NCBI RefSeq assembly: GCF_019112545.1
Contig: NW_025064887.1
Span: forward strand, 1,222,524 to 1,286,523
Direction: 5' to 3'
Length of the DNA: 64,000 nt
Source of the DNA: Guyanagaster necrorhizus
Lineage: Eukaryota > Basidiomycota > Agaricomycetes > Agaricales > Physalacriaceae
Shown here: positions 1 to 10,965 of the stretch, piece after piece
Position numbering within the stretch: position 1 is the stretch's first letter
Layout: each line of letters opens with the position of its first letter
Notes under the pieces: generated by a model
Databases searched by the model: none
Told to the model about the DNA's origin: nothing
Seen by the model: only the letters and a program-made list of their open reading frames with translations
Translations under genes and position numbers: made by a program

Positions 1-1498
1 CTTGTTATGACTCCAGACTCTTGTTCCACGTCTACCCACTCTGGTTTTACGATGGCGAGGCACCGTACAGTGCTGGTATGACCGCCAAAAACGTGCGTAC
101 AGCGACCAGTAGTCAGATTCCAAATCCTAACCGTACGATCCGTCGACCCACTAACAAGAATGTCCTTAGTTGCGGCCAGAGCCCACACACCTCCTTCATG
201 CCCGTCAAGTGAACGAAGGAGATCGCCAGTCATAGGACAGTACACGTGAATAGAATGATCGTCGGAGGCGGAAATGATACGACCATGGGAAAATATCAAG
301 CATGTGACAACAGATGAACCATGGGCGAAGAAAGATCTGTGCTTGGGCTCAGAGTTTTGAACCCATCGCGTGCGGGTTAAATGGCGAGACTTAAATAGTA
401 TTTTGTAAGGATGGGGCAGGGGCAATGCAGAGGTCATGGAGTTATATTCTCGCTGTCGACGAGCAAGAATAGCTTTGGCGAATGCATTTTCGGACTCCCC
501 ACCAAACCATATATTCGTAGTTTTGAGAAGGTCACGCCAAAGGACGGGGTCAGAGTCTATTATAGCCTGCCAGGGCCTGGATACACGTGAAGCACGAGCC
601 AGCGCTTCATAAGGGAGGAAACTCAGAATGAGAGAGACGAGCTCTGCGGGTAGGAGAGTCAGGAAATCACGAGCTAATGTGGGCGTCAAAACGGAATGCA
701 AGGTGCGCAGGACAGGTAGGGGTGAATGACGGAGGAGAGTCAACAAGAAATGAGACTGTAGGGGAGCAGGTAGACTTGTGAAATGTGTCACCAGGGAGGG
801 CAGAGTAAGAAGAGTGGTTAACGACAGGTCTGGTTGGAGAGGCGCCTGTGGTAATGGCGAGGATGTGCCACTTGGCGGCGCTGACGGCCATATTGTCTCT
901 GGGGGAGGTGAACCATGAGGTGAAGGTAAGGGCGAAGGCGGCGCGGCAGCATTCATTGTCGAGATGGGAGGTAGTCCACCCGATCTTGCCTTTTTCCTGG
1001 GCGGCGGTGGACTTGAATCCATGTCCGCGGTGGATTCCACGCCTTCCATCATGCCTTCGCCAGCATGCGAGCGTTTTTTGCCATAACGCTCAAGAGCTTC
1101 GGCAAGACCGACGACGGTGGATTGCTCTGCATCTTCATCGCGTCTCAGCATACGCCATCCATTGCCCGAAGCGAGCTCCTGCTCTTCCTGCATCTCATGA
1201 TCACCGTCATCACCGTCGCGAAAAGTCGCGCGTGAGCCTCCAGGAAACGTCAAAGGAAAGAGTCGGAGAGATTGTGGAAGGGTGGCATGAAGTAGAGGGT
1301 AATTCTTTGGATCTTTGGGCGAAGACGGAGGCGGCAGCGGAGGCAAATGTATTGGCGCGTACGTCGTCGTAGTCGTAGTCGTTGTGACCACGCTAGCAAG
1401 CCGTCAGTAGGTTCCCGTGCACTCAATAGAAAAGATACGTACGTTGTCGTGTTTACAGATGGCTGTAAGACAAGCAAAGGACGTTGTGGAGGGCTCAT
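1..1498 (-). CDS. cdc4: F-box/WD40 SCF substrate receptor, Cdc4/Fbw7-like (3' truncated by window edge)
   Basis: Substrate-recognition subunit of an SCF ubiquitin ligase, expected to bind Skp1 through its F-box and phosphorylated substrates through a WD40 propeller. Start at 1498 (context cgcgATGagc); one 50 nt intron at 1393-1442 joins in phase, and exon 2 stays open to base 1. A low-complexity Thr/Pro N-terminus is followed by a helical stretch at about residues 206-245 (TTLLTLPSLVTHF), in the place of the Cdc4 dimerisation domain. The F-box lies at about 260-310 (LTLLPAELVSLILSFLPYEA) and the linker carries the HLTRTRWV-type element. WD repeats begin near residue 350 (SASDDHSIHVYCP; SGSTDRTVRIWNL; then GGHTSTVRCLAIVKPEW). 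The HTSTVRCL wording before a divergent insert is typical of Cdc4/Pop1. The last repeats lie outside the window. The symbol rests on domain order and motif wording. Confidence 0.85.
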
Positions 1499-4400
1499 CG
1501 CGGACCAGAATGGTGGTAAGAGTCCAACGCCGAAAGAGCACAGAAGCACACTACAAGCTTGTAGTTCCAAATATGGCAGCGGAGTTTCAAGTTTATGATC
1601 ACATGACCGGACAATTGTTCATTGTCCGACAGTCCCAAAGTCCGAAGTTCTCCGAACCTTCGGGCTTAACATCTACTGCACTTTCGTTACTACTATGCTT
1701 TGCCTACAGTTTCTTTTGATATGTGCCACATATTATCATTTCCGAGATTAACGGAAGAGCCCATCTTTGTGACACCTTACTCATCGTGACGCCTGACCAG
1801 GTTCAAAGTCGAGTTTGCGGTTTACCGTTTACATCGGGACCTACAGACTGAGACTGTATGTTGTGCGGGTGCTAATCTATCCTCGCTCATCTCGGGGGAC
1901 TAATCTCACGTTCATCATATCCTAATTCCTTATGGGCCTGAGTACTAGTGGTAAAATCTATCCTGTTCAGCACGGATCTCTGTCACAATATCCCCGGACG
2001 CGCAGTCTGTAGCCCTGAAACACCTGACCCTTTCTGTTGACTTGCCTTTTCTCTTGTGCTAGGTTCTGACGCCGCATTCCGCGTCGCGGAAGCTATAGTA
2101 GTGTGTATACTACTGCCCCGTCCTCTCATTGGTCTCTGAAAAGGATGCGTCTTGGCCAATGGCCAGGTGACGAATAGGACAGCGTCATTTTCTGTCTGTT
2201 ATTGAGCGCTATCTGCCCTTGGCGCGTCTTGCTCTTAGCCTCGGATCCGTCTCGTGCTGATGTGTGGAAATCTCTCGGTGCCGAATCCTCTATGCATTTA
2301 GTTGTCACAGCATGGGTGGCGATTACCCTTGTGCCTAGGACACGACGGTCGTCTAGTCTTCATGAGCGCCACCGACTCTCTCTCATGATTCTGTGAAAAG
2401 AGTGACAAAAGTGGTTCCTTATTTCCCAATCAAGAAGCAACTCTAAAGGTTAACGTTTCGTCATTCGTCATTAAACCTTGAAAGGACTTGGAGAAGTTTC
2501 CCAAGTATGCTCTCGAGATCACCCTTTCCTTACTGGCCATCGGCGGAAACATTTCCTAGTGCCATGCCTAAGCACTAACGATTTCTTTACAAGTCAAGTC
2601 ATTTATTCTCTGACTTTGTCAACAACCGATACCCATCTCTGCGTTGCGTCTGATTGCTGCACTTAAAGCTGCTCCTTTAATCTTTTTTCTTGGCCTTCCT
2701 GATCATCTGTAAGGGGTGTGCACTTCTTCACAGGCTCATTGATTTTCTCTATTTTCAAGAGTCTTAAAGGGTTTGTAGCATTCATCCTCTTGGCAGACGT
2801 GATCCACCAATAAAGGACCGCCACCGGAAACTGCCTTCTCTCGTGCGCGTGCAATTCTGGCATGATCTACTCACGATCCGTTCAACTGGACGCTTTTGAC
2901 TCGTCACAACGGATCATTGCGGGAAAGAAAACTGCAGATATGGTTTTAGGTAATTAAGGATACAAAATGCACTCGATACAGGAGAAAGCAACACTGACTC
3001 CTTCGCAGGCTGATACTGCTGTCCTAAAAAAACATAGAACCGAAACCTTCTGACCATCCTTTTCCTCGGAAGAAACAACTTTTGTGCCTGCTTTCGAAGT
3101 TATTCCCTCGCTGCGCAACGTGACATTTGCATGGCTGACGCGAGAACTTCTCAGTCATGCGTAAGAACGACGAATTCAGTTTCACGGGATGGTTTCCACG
3201 AATTTAGACGTAAGAGCATTAGGTCCTCGGCAGTTGTACGAGAATGTCCCAGCACCTAGAACCCAGGAAACTTATATATGCCCAATCGTAAAGATGAATA
3301 AGTAAATTTTGAAAATATCAAGGTCCGAGCGCTTACAATTGACACCGATCGGAGCCACCGTTTCCATGCCTAATATTGTGAGGAAGGTGAGAAGCAATAC
3401 GCACTTCGGAGGCGGCGCATATTGCAGAGTCCCGTTTGGAGTACAGCAGAATATGATCACAAAGACTTGGCTCGAAGGCGACGTATATCGTGTCCTCGCT
3501 ATTGAGATAACCACATACTATTAGCGAATCGGACGTCCCCGATAGGAAGTAAAAGTAGAACTCTTCACGGGCCTGAAAATTCCTAGTTGCACGCAGGCAT
3601 GGCACAACGCACCCACGCCCAAACCTTCCAAGGTCGAGGACGGCAAGTACAGAAAACAGACGTCATCACGGCCGAGGAAACGAATTTATGGGATCTGAGA
3701 TATTAACTATTCTGGTGATCGTGCGAGACGCGGCGCAAGCCGTGGTTGATTGGGCTTGTGACAGCGACATTCATTGGCTACATGACACCGTGCCATTCCA
3801 AGGATGCTTTCCAACCTAGGGAAAAAGTGATAAGCACCGAACGTTCATCAAGAAAAATCCTGTCCTATCCCACCACTAGCACTTACCACATGACGATATA
3901 GTGGCAACAAGTAATGAAAAGTCCTTCAGTCGGAAAATCAGCCGCTCATGAAGGCGCCTTTGATGCCGCGGCAGGGCAATGATCGGCAGCAAACAGTCAC
4001 TATGCACTGGGAATGAGGCACCGGAGGTTTCTCGTGAGCTTGAATCATTTGCTCATTTCGATTCTTATCAAAGGAAATCCTAGTTCCGAGAACTGTTTAA
4101 AGACATTTCGACCTGGATGCCCGGAGACATTAGATATACATTGAATTGGGCATAGCATTGCATATGGTCGTTTTAGATGTGCCCGAAGTCCCCAAGGGCT
4201 CCCATAAATGGTGAGGCGACTCTGATCTGCAGATGGCACAGTGAATATTCATTGTTACAGTGTAAAGCTCACCACTGCTTTTTCAAGAAAAGCGCACATG
4301 AGGTCGTAAGAAGCGCCGGAAAATATTCAAAATTTTAGTGGCAGGGTATGACCGTCATGAGAAAACGAAGTAATGACTTGACGCAGGGTCTCATAAATTA

Positions 4401-7345
4401 TATTCTTACTTGTGGCGCGTTGGTATGGGTGAAGATTTCGTGTCTAGGCGGTTGGATTACCTAGAACACACCTTGAAGAGGCCTCCCCCGGTCGGAAAAC
4501 AGTGTCCAGATGATGCCCGGCAACAAAACGAACTGAGTCGAACGGCTTACCATGAAGATAAGTAGTTACTGGATGACGACACCATAAAGGTAGTCATACC
4601 AGGCACATGCGGGGCTATTGGACGATCCATGAGACACTGTAAGAGCTTGTGGAACGCCCCTATATGACTGGACCGAGCAGCGTTGTGGCCGTGAGACTCC
4701 CTAAAGCTGACCTGAAAATAACGCTAAGAGTTGATATCAGGAGCACAAGGCAAGGAACCGCACCGTCGTCAGTATCCCAGAAAGAAGCAAGGAGTCATAT
4801 AGAGATATGCGGCCGAGATTGCGTAGCCCCACATATGGTTATTGGCCCTGCGATGCCTAAATATTCGCTGTCGAGACCGCCAGTGCGAAAAGTTCATGAC
4901 TAGGATCCGCAGACCATCCTCGAATTCCAATGGCAAGTCTATGGGATAGACGATTATGTTCCATAACGTCGCATACCCCTGCATTGGTGCAGTTGAGTAA
5001 GCAGGTTAAGGTACCACATGGAGGAGAGTTGTCAGATATCGACCCGTGAGAGAGATGGATGCTTTCCCCACCGCTCATACTTCGATGAACACAAGGAGAG
5101 AAAGCCTCTGGCCTGCTATTGAGCGATAAAGAGGGAGGCGCATGCCCAGGGAACAATTATAGGTGGTCACAATACTGACAAGGGAGCAAAAGCCTCCCAA
5201 AACACGCCATATTCTTATCATCCGGTTTGACATGAGAGACGTCATCCTGGAACCAAGTGAAAGAAGATAGCAAGAAAGATACAAAGCGATGGCTGTTTAA
5301 GCCGAACCTGTCAAGCATCAGTGTTTGATCGAGACACAGAGTGGCATCAGCGCACCGTGAAATACCGCATGTGCATGAGAAGCTTCAGACTGTCGGTCTT
5401 TGTAACTCGTAGCAGTTCGGTTGAATCTTTATCGGATAATAAAAACTCCTTCAGAATTTCTGGCCGAGGGGTGACAGTTCACGGGATAAAAAGAAGTCGA
5501 ACGACGGGGATATATGACCTTGTGCAGAAAACTTTTGAGGGTTAGAGACCCCCTCGCTTACAGGTAGCGTTTCAACAATGAAACGTTCGACAAAAGGTGC
5601 CGTAGCACCAAAAAAGTAGCACCGAATTTCAGAGACACGCGTGGAGAAACGTCAAAGACTGATAGGTGGTGAGAGAGAGAGAGTGCATATCAATGTGACA
5701 ATTGCGTTTTTCGGATATGCCGATTGCCTTAGCGGCATAGTGATCGTGGACACAAGGCCGTAGCAAAGTCTGGAAAAATAAAAATAGGACACTGTACAGA
5801 TGATCATATATAGACTGTTTTTTTCGAGTCTCTGTTGTGGGACAGGCAGCCAGCAGATCAGCGATGAATGGAGCATTTGATACACCTGCTGCCACTGAGG
5901 TAAATCCCCATTGCTTGAAGATCAGGGCATACTGACGGCATCTAAATGTACGGCATTGACCGAATCAACCTTGCAATGAACGCGGTGTTCGTCACAGGTT
6001 ATGAAACTGAATACGGATTCGTGGATAAAATTCGCGCCTGAAACGGCAGTATCTATGTAGACCATTGAAAAGCAAAATCGATGGGGAAATCAGTTGTAAC
6101 TGGTTTTTCGCTGCGGAGAAATGACGACTCACGGGAGCGATGAGTCCAGGATTTCTGTATAGCAGAGACCGGGGTCCACCAGGGCAATGCGATGACCTCT
6201 GGAAGGTTTGCTGCTGTAGTGTACCAGAGTATTGGGATATAAAAACATGGAAGACTCGACCACGGCTCACATTTGATACTGAGAAATAGTATACGCAGTA
6301 TAGTAAGCAGACCTTACTGGTACCTTGTGTATAAGTTTTCATACCATTGGGTGACGAGCAAAGTAGCCCACACACTGGATGGGGCCAATATTTAGAGCCA
6401 GTCAAAGGGAACCCAGAGAACAGGTAAGGCGCTCCACTCCCATCAGTCCGAAAGAGCGGGGAGGTAAGAAACATTGCACGTAGGTTATACTGCAGATACA
6501 TGAGATATCTGGGGGTTTGTTTTCCTTCGAGTCGGAGCCTGTTCCTGGGACCTATGCTGCTTAAAGCAGTCGGCTTGATGTCGACACCCGAGACGGCACA
6601 AATAGACGTGGAAAGGTGATCCCAGAGACTAAATAGAGAACCGGTAGAGATTTTGTAGCAAAAGGATGACCTGTACATCTTTCGCGTCAAAAGGTGAACC
6701 AAATTTGGCCGGGACTGATGATAAAGCCACCGTAAGCTGTATTTACAAAGAAGAGGGGCGGTCAATCAGTGCCGTACTGCCAAGGAGGAACCCGTGGAAG
6801 ACCAGTTCAGCTTTCTTAGCCTAGTGCATAATTACACCTGACGCGGGGGGCGCCCGTCCAGCTTTGGAATTTGAAGGACCGCGACCAGCTGACCATTCGA
6901 TCAGAAGAAAAATGGGACATGCGTGACAGTGTGACAGGGATAACTTTGAGGAATACCCCACACATCCCCGCCTGCATACGGTGAAGACCATTATCGGAGA
7001 GGTAACTGTAACCCTTTTGTTTCCTTGAGGATAGCCGGTGAATTGCTGATATCTGTTCTCACAGCTGTATAGAGTTGCGGGGCTATCAGAGGCCTCAATC
7101 TGTGCTGGGATCTTCCTTTTCTGCACCGTGTCCGAGTTTCTCTAAACGTGGAAAATACGAGGGATCCTGAGGGACACACTTCTCTTTTTCAGAAAGCTCC
7201 AATACGGGCTGCTCGTTCTCATTAGCCACGCGCCCCTCCCATCATCCTTGACAAGGTCAAATAGCCATTTCCACACGTGAGTCTTTGCAATCCTCTTTTA
7301 AATTCTCTGGATGTTGCCTTTCAACGGACCTTCTTCTTCCTCACA
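1499..7345. other. Long stretch without a recognisable gene (about 5.8 kb)
   Basis: Both strands were read in all frames. ORFs are short and lack family motifs, apart from a 257-codon minus-strand ORF at 5992-6765 of unrecognised sequence. Part of 1499-2100 should be the cdc4 promoter and 5' leader, and about 7180-7345 the leader of the transcription factor gene. The rest has the look of decayed sequence. I see no tRNA B-box, rRNA, terminal repeat or reverse-transcriptase motif. Confidence 0.6.
5992..6765 (-). CDS. Unrecognised 257-codon ORF in a gene-poor region
   Basis: An uninterrupted minus-strand ORF of 257 codons, longer than other chance ORFs nearby. It is rich in Ser, Arg, Leu and aromatic residues, has no signal peptide, repeat or motif I can place, and no obvious splice extension. 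Other frames of the same strand show short protein-like pieces (for example ALVDPGLCYTEI around 6150-6180, which resembles the PG-C-T segment of short-chain dehydrogenases). The segment may therefore be a decayed gene rather than a living one. Low confidence that it is translated. Confidence 0.15.
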   Translation of the reverse strand: MTAPLLCKYSLRWLYHQSRPNLVHLLTRKMYRSSFCYKISTGSLFSLWDHLSTSICAVSGVDIKPTALSSIGPRNRLRLEGKQTPRYLMYLQYNLRAMFLTSPLFRTDGSGAPYLFSGFPLTGSKYWPHPVCGLLCSSPNGMKTYTQGTSKVCLLYCVYYFSVSNVSRGRVFHVFISQYSGTLQQQTFQRSSHCPGGPRSLLYRNPGLIAPVSRHFSAAKNQLQLISPSILLFNGLHRYCRFRREFYPRIRIQFHNL

Positions 7346-10300
7346 ATGCCGGTGCAGACATACTCTTATTCTTCCTACTACCATTCGCCTCACCAGTATT
7401 CTCTGCCGTATTCTGACCATGTTCCTCTCTCACCGCAGGATTATTCATTGTCTTCGCCTGACCAGTCGCTTTCCATGCAACCACCACCCTCGCCGTCGAT
7501 GCCAATTGATCCTGCTCTAGCCCTGTACCCTCCATACTACACAAACTACTCCCAGCCGCCCCAACACATCCCCCCTCATCTGTCTCTGCCTTCAAACTAT
7601 TCATCGCCTTCGTCACAAGGTTCTGACACAATTGGAACCCCCCCAACTGAACACATGTTCCCAACGTCATCCAATGCCAATGGCAAGAGGCCAGCACCGT
7701 CTGGCAATGATTCCAGGAAAAAGGCGCGCAAGGATGATGATTCCGACGTTCGTAGCCCAACTGCGGAGAAGGAGGAGAAAGCAAAGCCCACCAGAGGATC
7801 TCGGTATATATATATATATATTTCTCTTTCGAACCTTCTTTCTGACTCTTGCTTAGCGCTTGCACTGTATGTCGCCGACTGAAAATGAAGTGCGTCGGTG
7901 CGGAACAAGGACCTCCGTGTAAACGCTGTCAGGCCGGCAACCATGAATGTATCTTCGAAGAATCCAACAGGGGTAAAAGATCTTCCAAGTCCGTCTTACT
8001 CATCTACAGCCTCGTAAACGACTCATTATCTCCGCAGAAAGCACGAATTGTTGACGAGGTCAATCAGGAAAATGGAACGGACGTTGGACACCGTTCTCAA
8101 GTCGATTGGCAACCCATCTATTGCTTCTGGGATCTTGTCGCGTTCTCCGTCGCCTAGTCCTGCAACGGCAACCACCCAGGCATTGATCGCAGCATCACCT
8201 CCTCATTCGCCTGCATCATATCATCGCCAAATGCCGGGTTCACCGAAACTTCATTCTCTACCTGATAACGCTCTGAATCCTCTTGGTCTATTAGTAGAGG
8301 CTAGTCTCGCCAATCGTCGTGCTCAAGGGCACGCCAGTGGTATCCTTGCGAGGGGTACTGAATCGAATGGAGGGCCGATTCTCGGTGTTGCTGGTGACAA
8401 TTACTTCAAACCCGGTAGGAATAACGTCCTTATTCTGGCCCCGATATTTACAAGTTCATAGGTCCTATGACGATTCTGCCACTTCGTCGTCTCTATATTG
8501 AGCGCCAAGTGCAACCCGAAATGCTTAGTTTTGTCTCTACAAATGAAGTTGTCAAGCTGTTTAAAATGTTAGTTCTTTCATTGCATTCCGATACGTCGCT
8601 TCTCATGCTACTTTCTAGTTACTTTGATCATATGAACGTGAGTGTGTTTTGATAGCAGTTCCCCTAAGTGTCCTCCAATATTGCGTTTAGATGCATACAA
8701 ATCTCTTGGATAGGAGTTTCCATACTCCCTCCCTCGTGTGTTCTCGGTCGCCATTCCTACTGACCACCAGTGAGTGTCTATATCGTTAGACTACAGCGTG
8801 TACTGAGACACGTCCAGTCTGTGCTATATCCAGCAAGTTCTATACCGAGAAGCCAGACTTACACCCACGGCTCAATGAGCTCGCTAAGAAACTAGCGTTC
8901 AATGTTCCAGCCCGTGGATACAAGTCTGTGGAGATCGTTCAAGCATACTTGCTTCTTACCCTTTGGGGTTGTGGCGCTGTCGAACGTTTCGAACAAGATA
9001 AGACTTGGCTTCTTTTGGGTATGGCCATCAGGTTTGTTTCTCATGATGACGTAGTATTTTTGGTACACTAACCTCACGCGCACTAGGATGGCTACGGATT
9101 TAAACTTGCATAGGAAATCCGCGACTGCTACCATCCATGATGGTCCGGATGCACGAGCGCGCGAAATCGAAGTGCATAATCGGGAACGAACATGGATATT
9201 CTGCTTTTGCCTTGACAAAAGTTTCAGTGCGCAGATGGGTAAACCTTATTCAATCAAAGAAGAGTGAGTGTCGATGATAAGGGGTCGATTCAGTTCCTGA
9301 CGGTTTCCGTTCTATACTAGCTTCATTATTCGAAATGTCGATAACTGGTGTAGTCTCCCGTGCGCCGTTCCGTCTGATACGTCATTGGCCGCATACGCTG
9401 TACGTTCTCGTTCATCAAGATTCTGAATAATTGCTAATGCTAGTTGCGTATAGGAACTACAAGCGATACTGTCTCACAGTCTTGATTTCCTTTATTCCAA
9501 TACCGAGACCGGCAATGGACTGCATACAACCCTGGACTACTTGTTGATCATCAGGACATTTGAGGACCAAATATTTACTTTTAGGCGGAAATGGATTGCC
9601 AGCTCTGAAACGACCAATGGTAAGCTTCGTCTCTTTAGGAAACCCGCGACTCATTGCCTCCTTTGATAGATAAGACTTCCCTTGAGCATGAATACAAAGC
9701 CAGAATCTCAGAGTTTTACTTCAACTACACTCTTCTGGTTCTTAATTCGTTCGGCTTGCAAAATGCTATTGAATCTGCGCCTCTCAACATCGGTCACTTC
9801 TTCGCAAGAGTCCATACGTCCGCGATCACTTGCGCTACCATCGTCCGCGACCATTTGGGTCCAAAAGGTTTCATGAAATATTCCCCCGACTCTCATTGTG
9901 TTCAAACCTCATACGCGGTACTCAGCTTGCTCAAGGTCTGCTCTTCCTTCTCGTGTGTTATACGTACAAAGCTGATATCAACATACGTAGTTGGTCCGTC
10001 CAGAATTCTCCGCATATCTAGAGGACGCGCAGAAGACTCTCACTCTGTGCCATGAAGTCGCGGACGTGCTGGAGAAGGTCTCCGTCAGTCCTCACCACAC
10101 TACGGCATTATATGGCGGGTTTTTGAAAGCACTCATCACGGCAAAAATGGAAGCCTCGAATGGCGACAGTCATCATTCTGCTTCTACCGTTTCCGCGAAG
10201 CAGCAGGAGGCACAGAACAATGGTCCTCCGCCTAGTTACTCCGACCCTTCGTCCGCGCTTGGCGAATTCCATTTCGAGGGCGAGATGGGTCCCGCTATGG

Positions 10301-10676
10301 ACATATCCACCTTCCCTCCAACGATGGCGCCCAATCCATCGGAGGAGGACATCCACAATGCGAGTGGCTTGACCATGGATAGCATACTGAGCAGCAACTT
10401 TTGGGATAGCGTGTTGGTACCTGGTAAGGCTCCTCTTCTTTCTTTCGAGTCATCGGTCTTACGCGTCGGGCAGGGTACAGCCTCATGGATGGTTTCAGTG
10501 GCGGGTTCGTCTTTGGCGCCAACGGCAGTGGGCTCATCACCCCTCGAGTTGGTTTGTCGCCCTATCATTCTGGCCACAACACCCCCTTGATGAACGGACA
10601 CAATGATTTGACGCAAATGTCAATCAATGCTGCTTTTGACCAGCCTGACGGCGTAACGGTCAAGCTCGATTCGTAG
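7346..10676 (+). CDS. Zn2Cys6 transcription factor with fungal_trans domain (prtT-type)
   Basis: Sequence-specific nuclear regulator, 902 aa in 13 exons. Introns: 7804-7856, 7989-8037, 8415-8461, 8568-8618, 8638-8690, 8770-8817, 9032-9086, 9264-9320, 9400-9453, 9620-9669, 9936-9990, 10424-10473; all phases agree. Start chosen at 7346 (cacaATGcc); an in-frame ATG at 7277 lies in the leader. A Pro/Ser/Tyr-rich N-terminus is followed by a basic patch (KKARK) and the zinc cluster built across intron 1, with spacing C-x2-C-x6-C-x8-C-x2-C-x6-C (ACTVCRRLKMKC ... CKRCQAGNHEC). Next come a basic linker and coiled-coil start (KKHELLTRSIRKMERTLDTV), the middle homology domain (SPFLLTTICAISSKFYTEKP; LLTLWGCGAVERFEQDKTWLL) and a Gly/Asn-rich C-terminal activation-like tail. 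Basidiomycete relatives are usually labelled prtT (protease regulator); the target genes cannot be told from sequence. Confidence 0.9.
7804..7823 (+). repeat. (TA)n microsatellite forming an intron donor
   Basis: A (TA)8-9 run begins immediately at the 5' splice site of intron 1 of the zinc-cluster gene, so the donor GTATAT is part of the microsatellite. The intron (7804-7856) separates the N-terminal region from the first zinc-binding Cys. Confidence 0.85.
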
Positions 10677-10965
10677 TTCTTGGTTTTTCTTTTCGTATCT
10701 AGTCGTATTATTATGCTGTTTCGCATGCTGTCGTTATGTATCCTTGTGTATATTAACTCAAGTCATTCATGAGGTGTACAGTATCTTACCGTGTATTAGT
10801 CCAGCTTACATCTTGTCTTACCTCAGTTCATTAACCACACTTTGATTTTAAAATACACGCAGATTAGATCCTAGCCTTCTCACCTGCAGCACAGTTTGTC
10901 GGTCAGTAGCACAAATTGAAATGGTGTTATACAGAATGCACGGCAACAAATAACTACAGCAATAA

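Noticed and set aside
848..1372. Plus-strand ORF of 174 codons
   Set aside because: Lies opposite the F-box/WD40 coding exon, whose domains are clear on the minus strand.
6100..6340. Possible short-chain dehydrogenase fragment (ALVDPGLCYTEI)
   Set aside because: Only one short block matches; no Rossmann GxxxGxG or YxxxK segment found in neighbouring frames.
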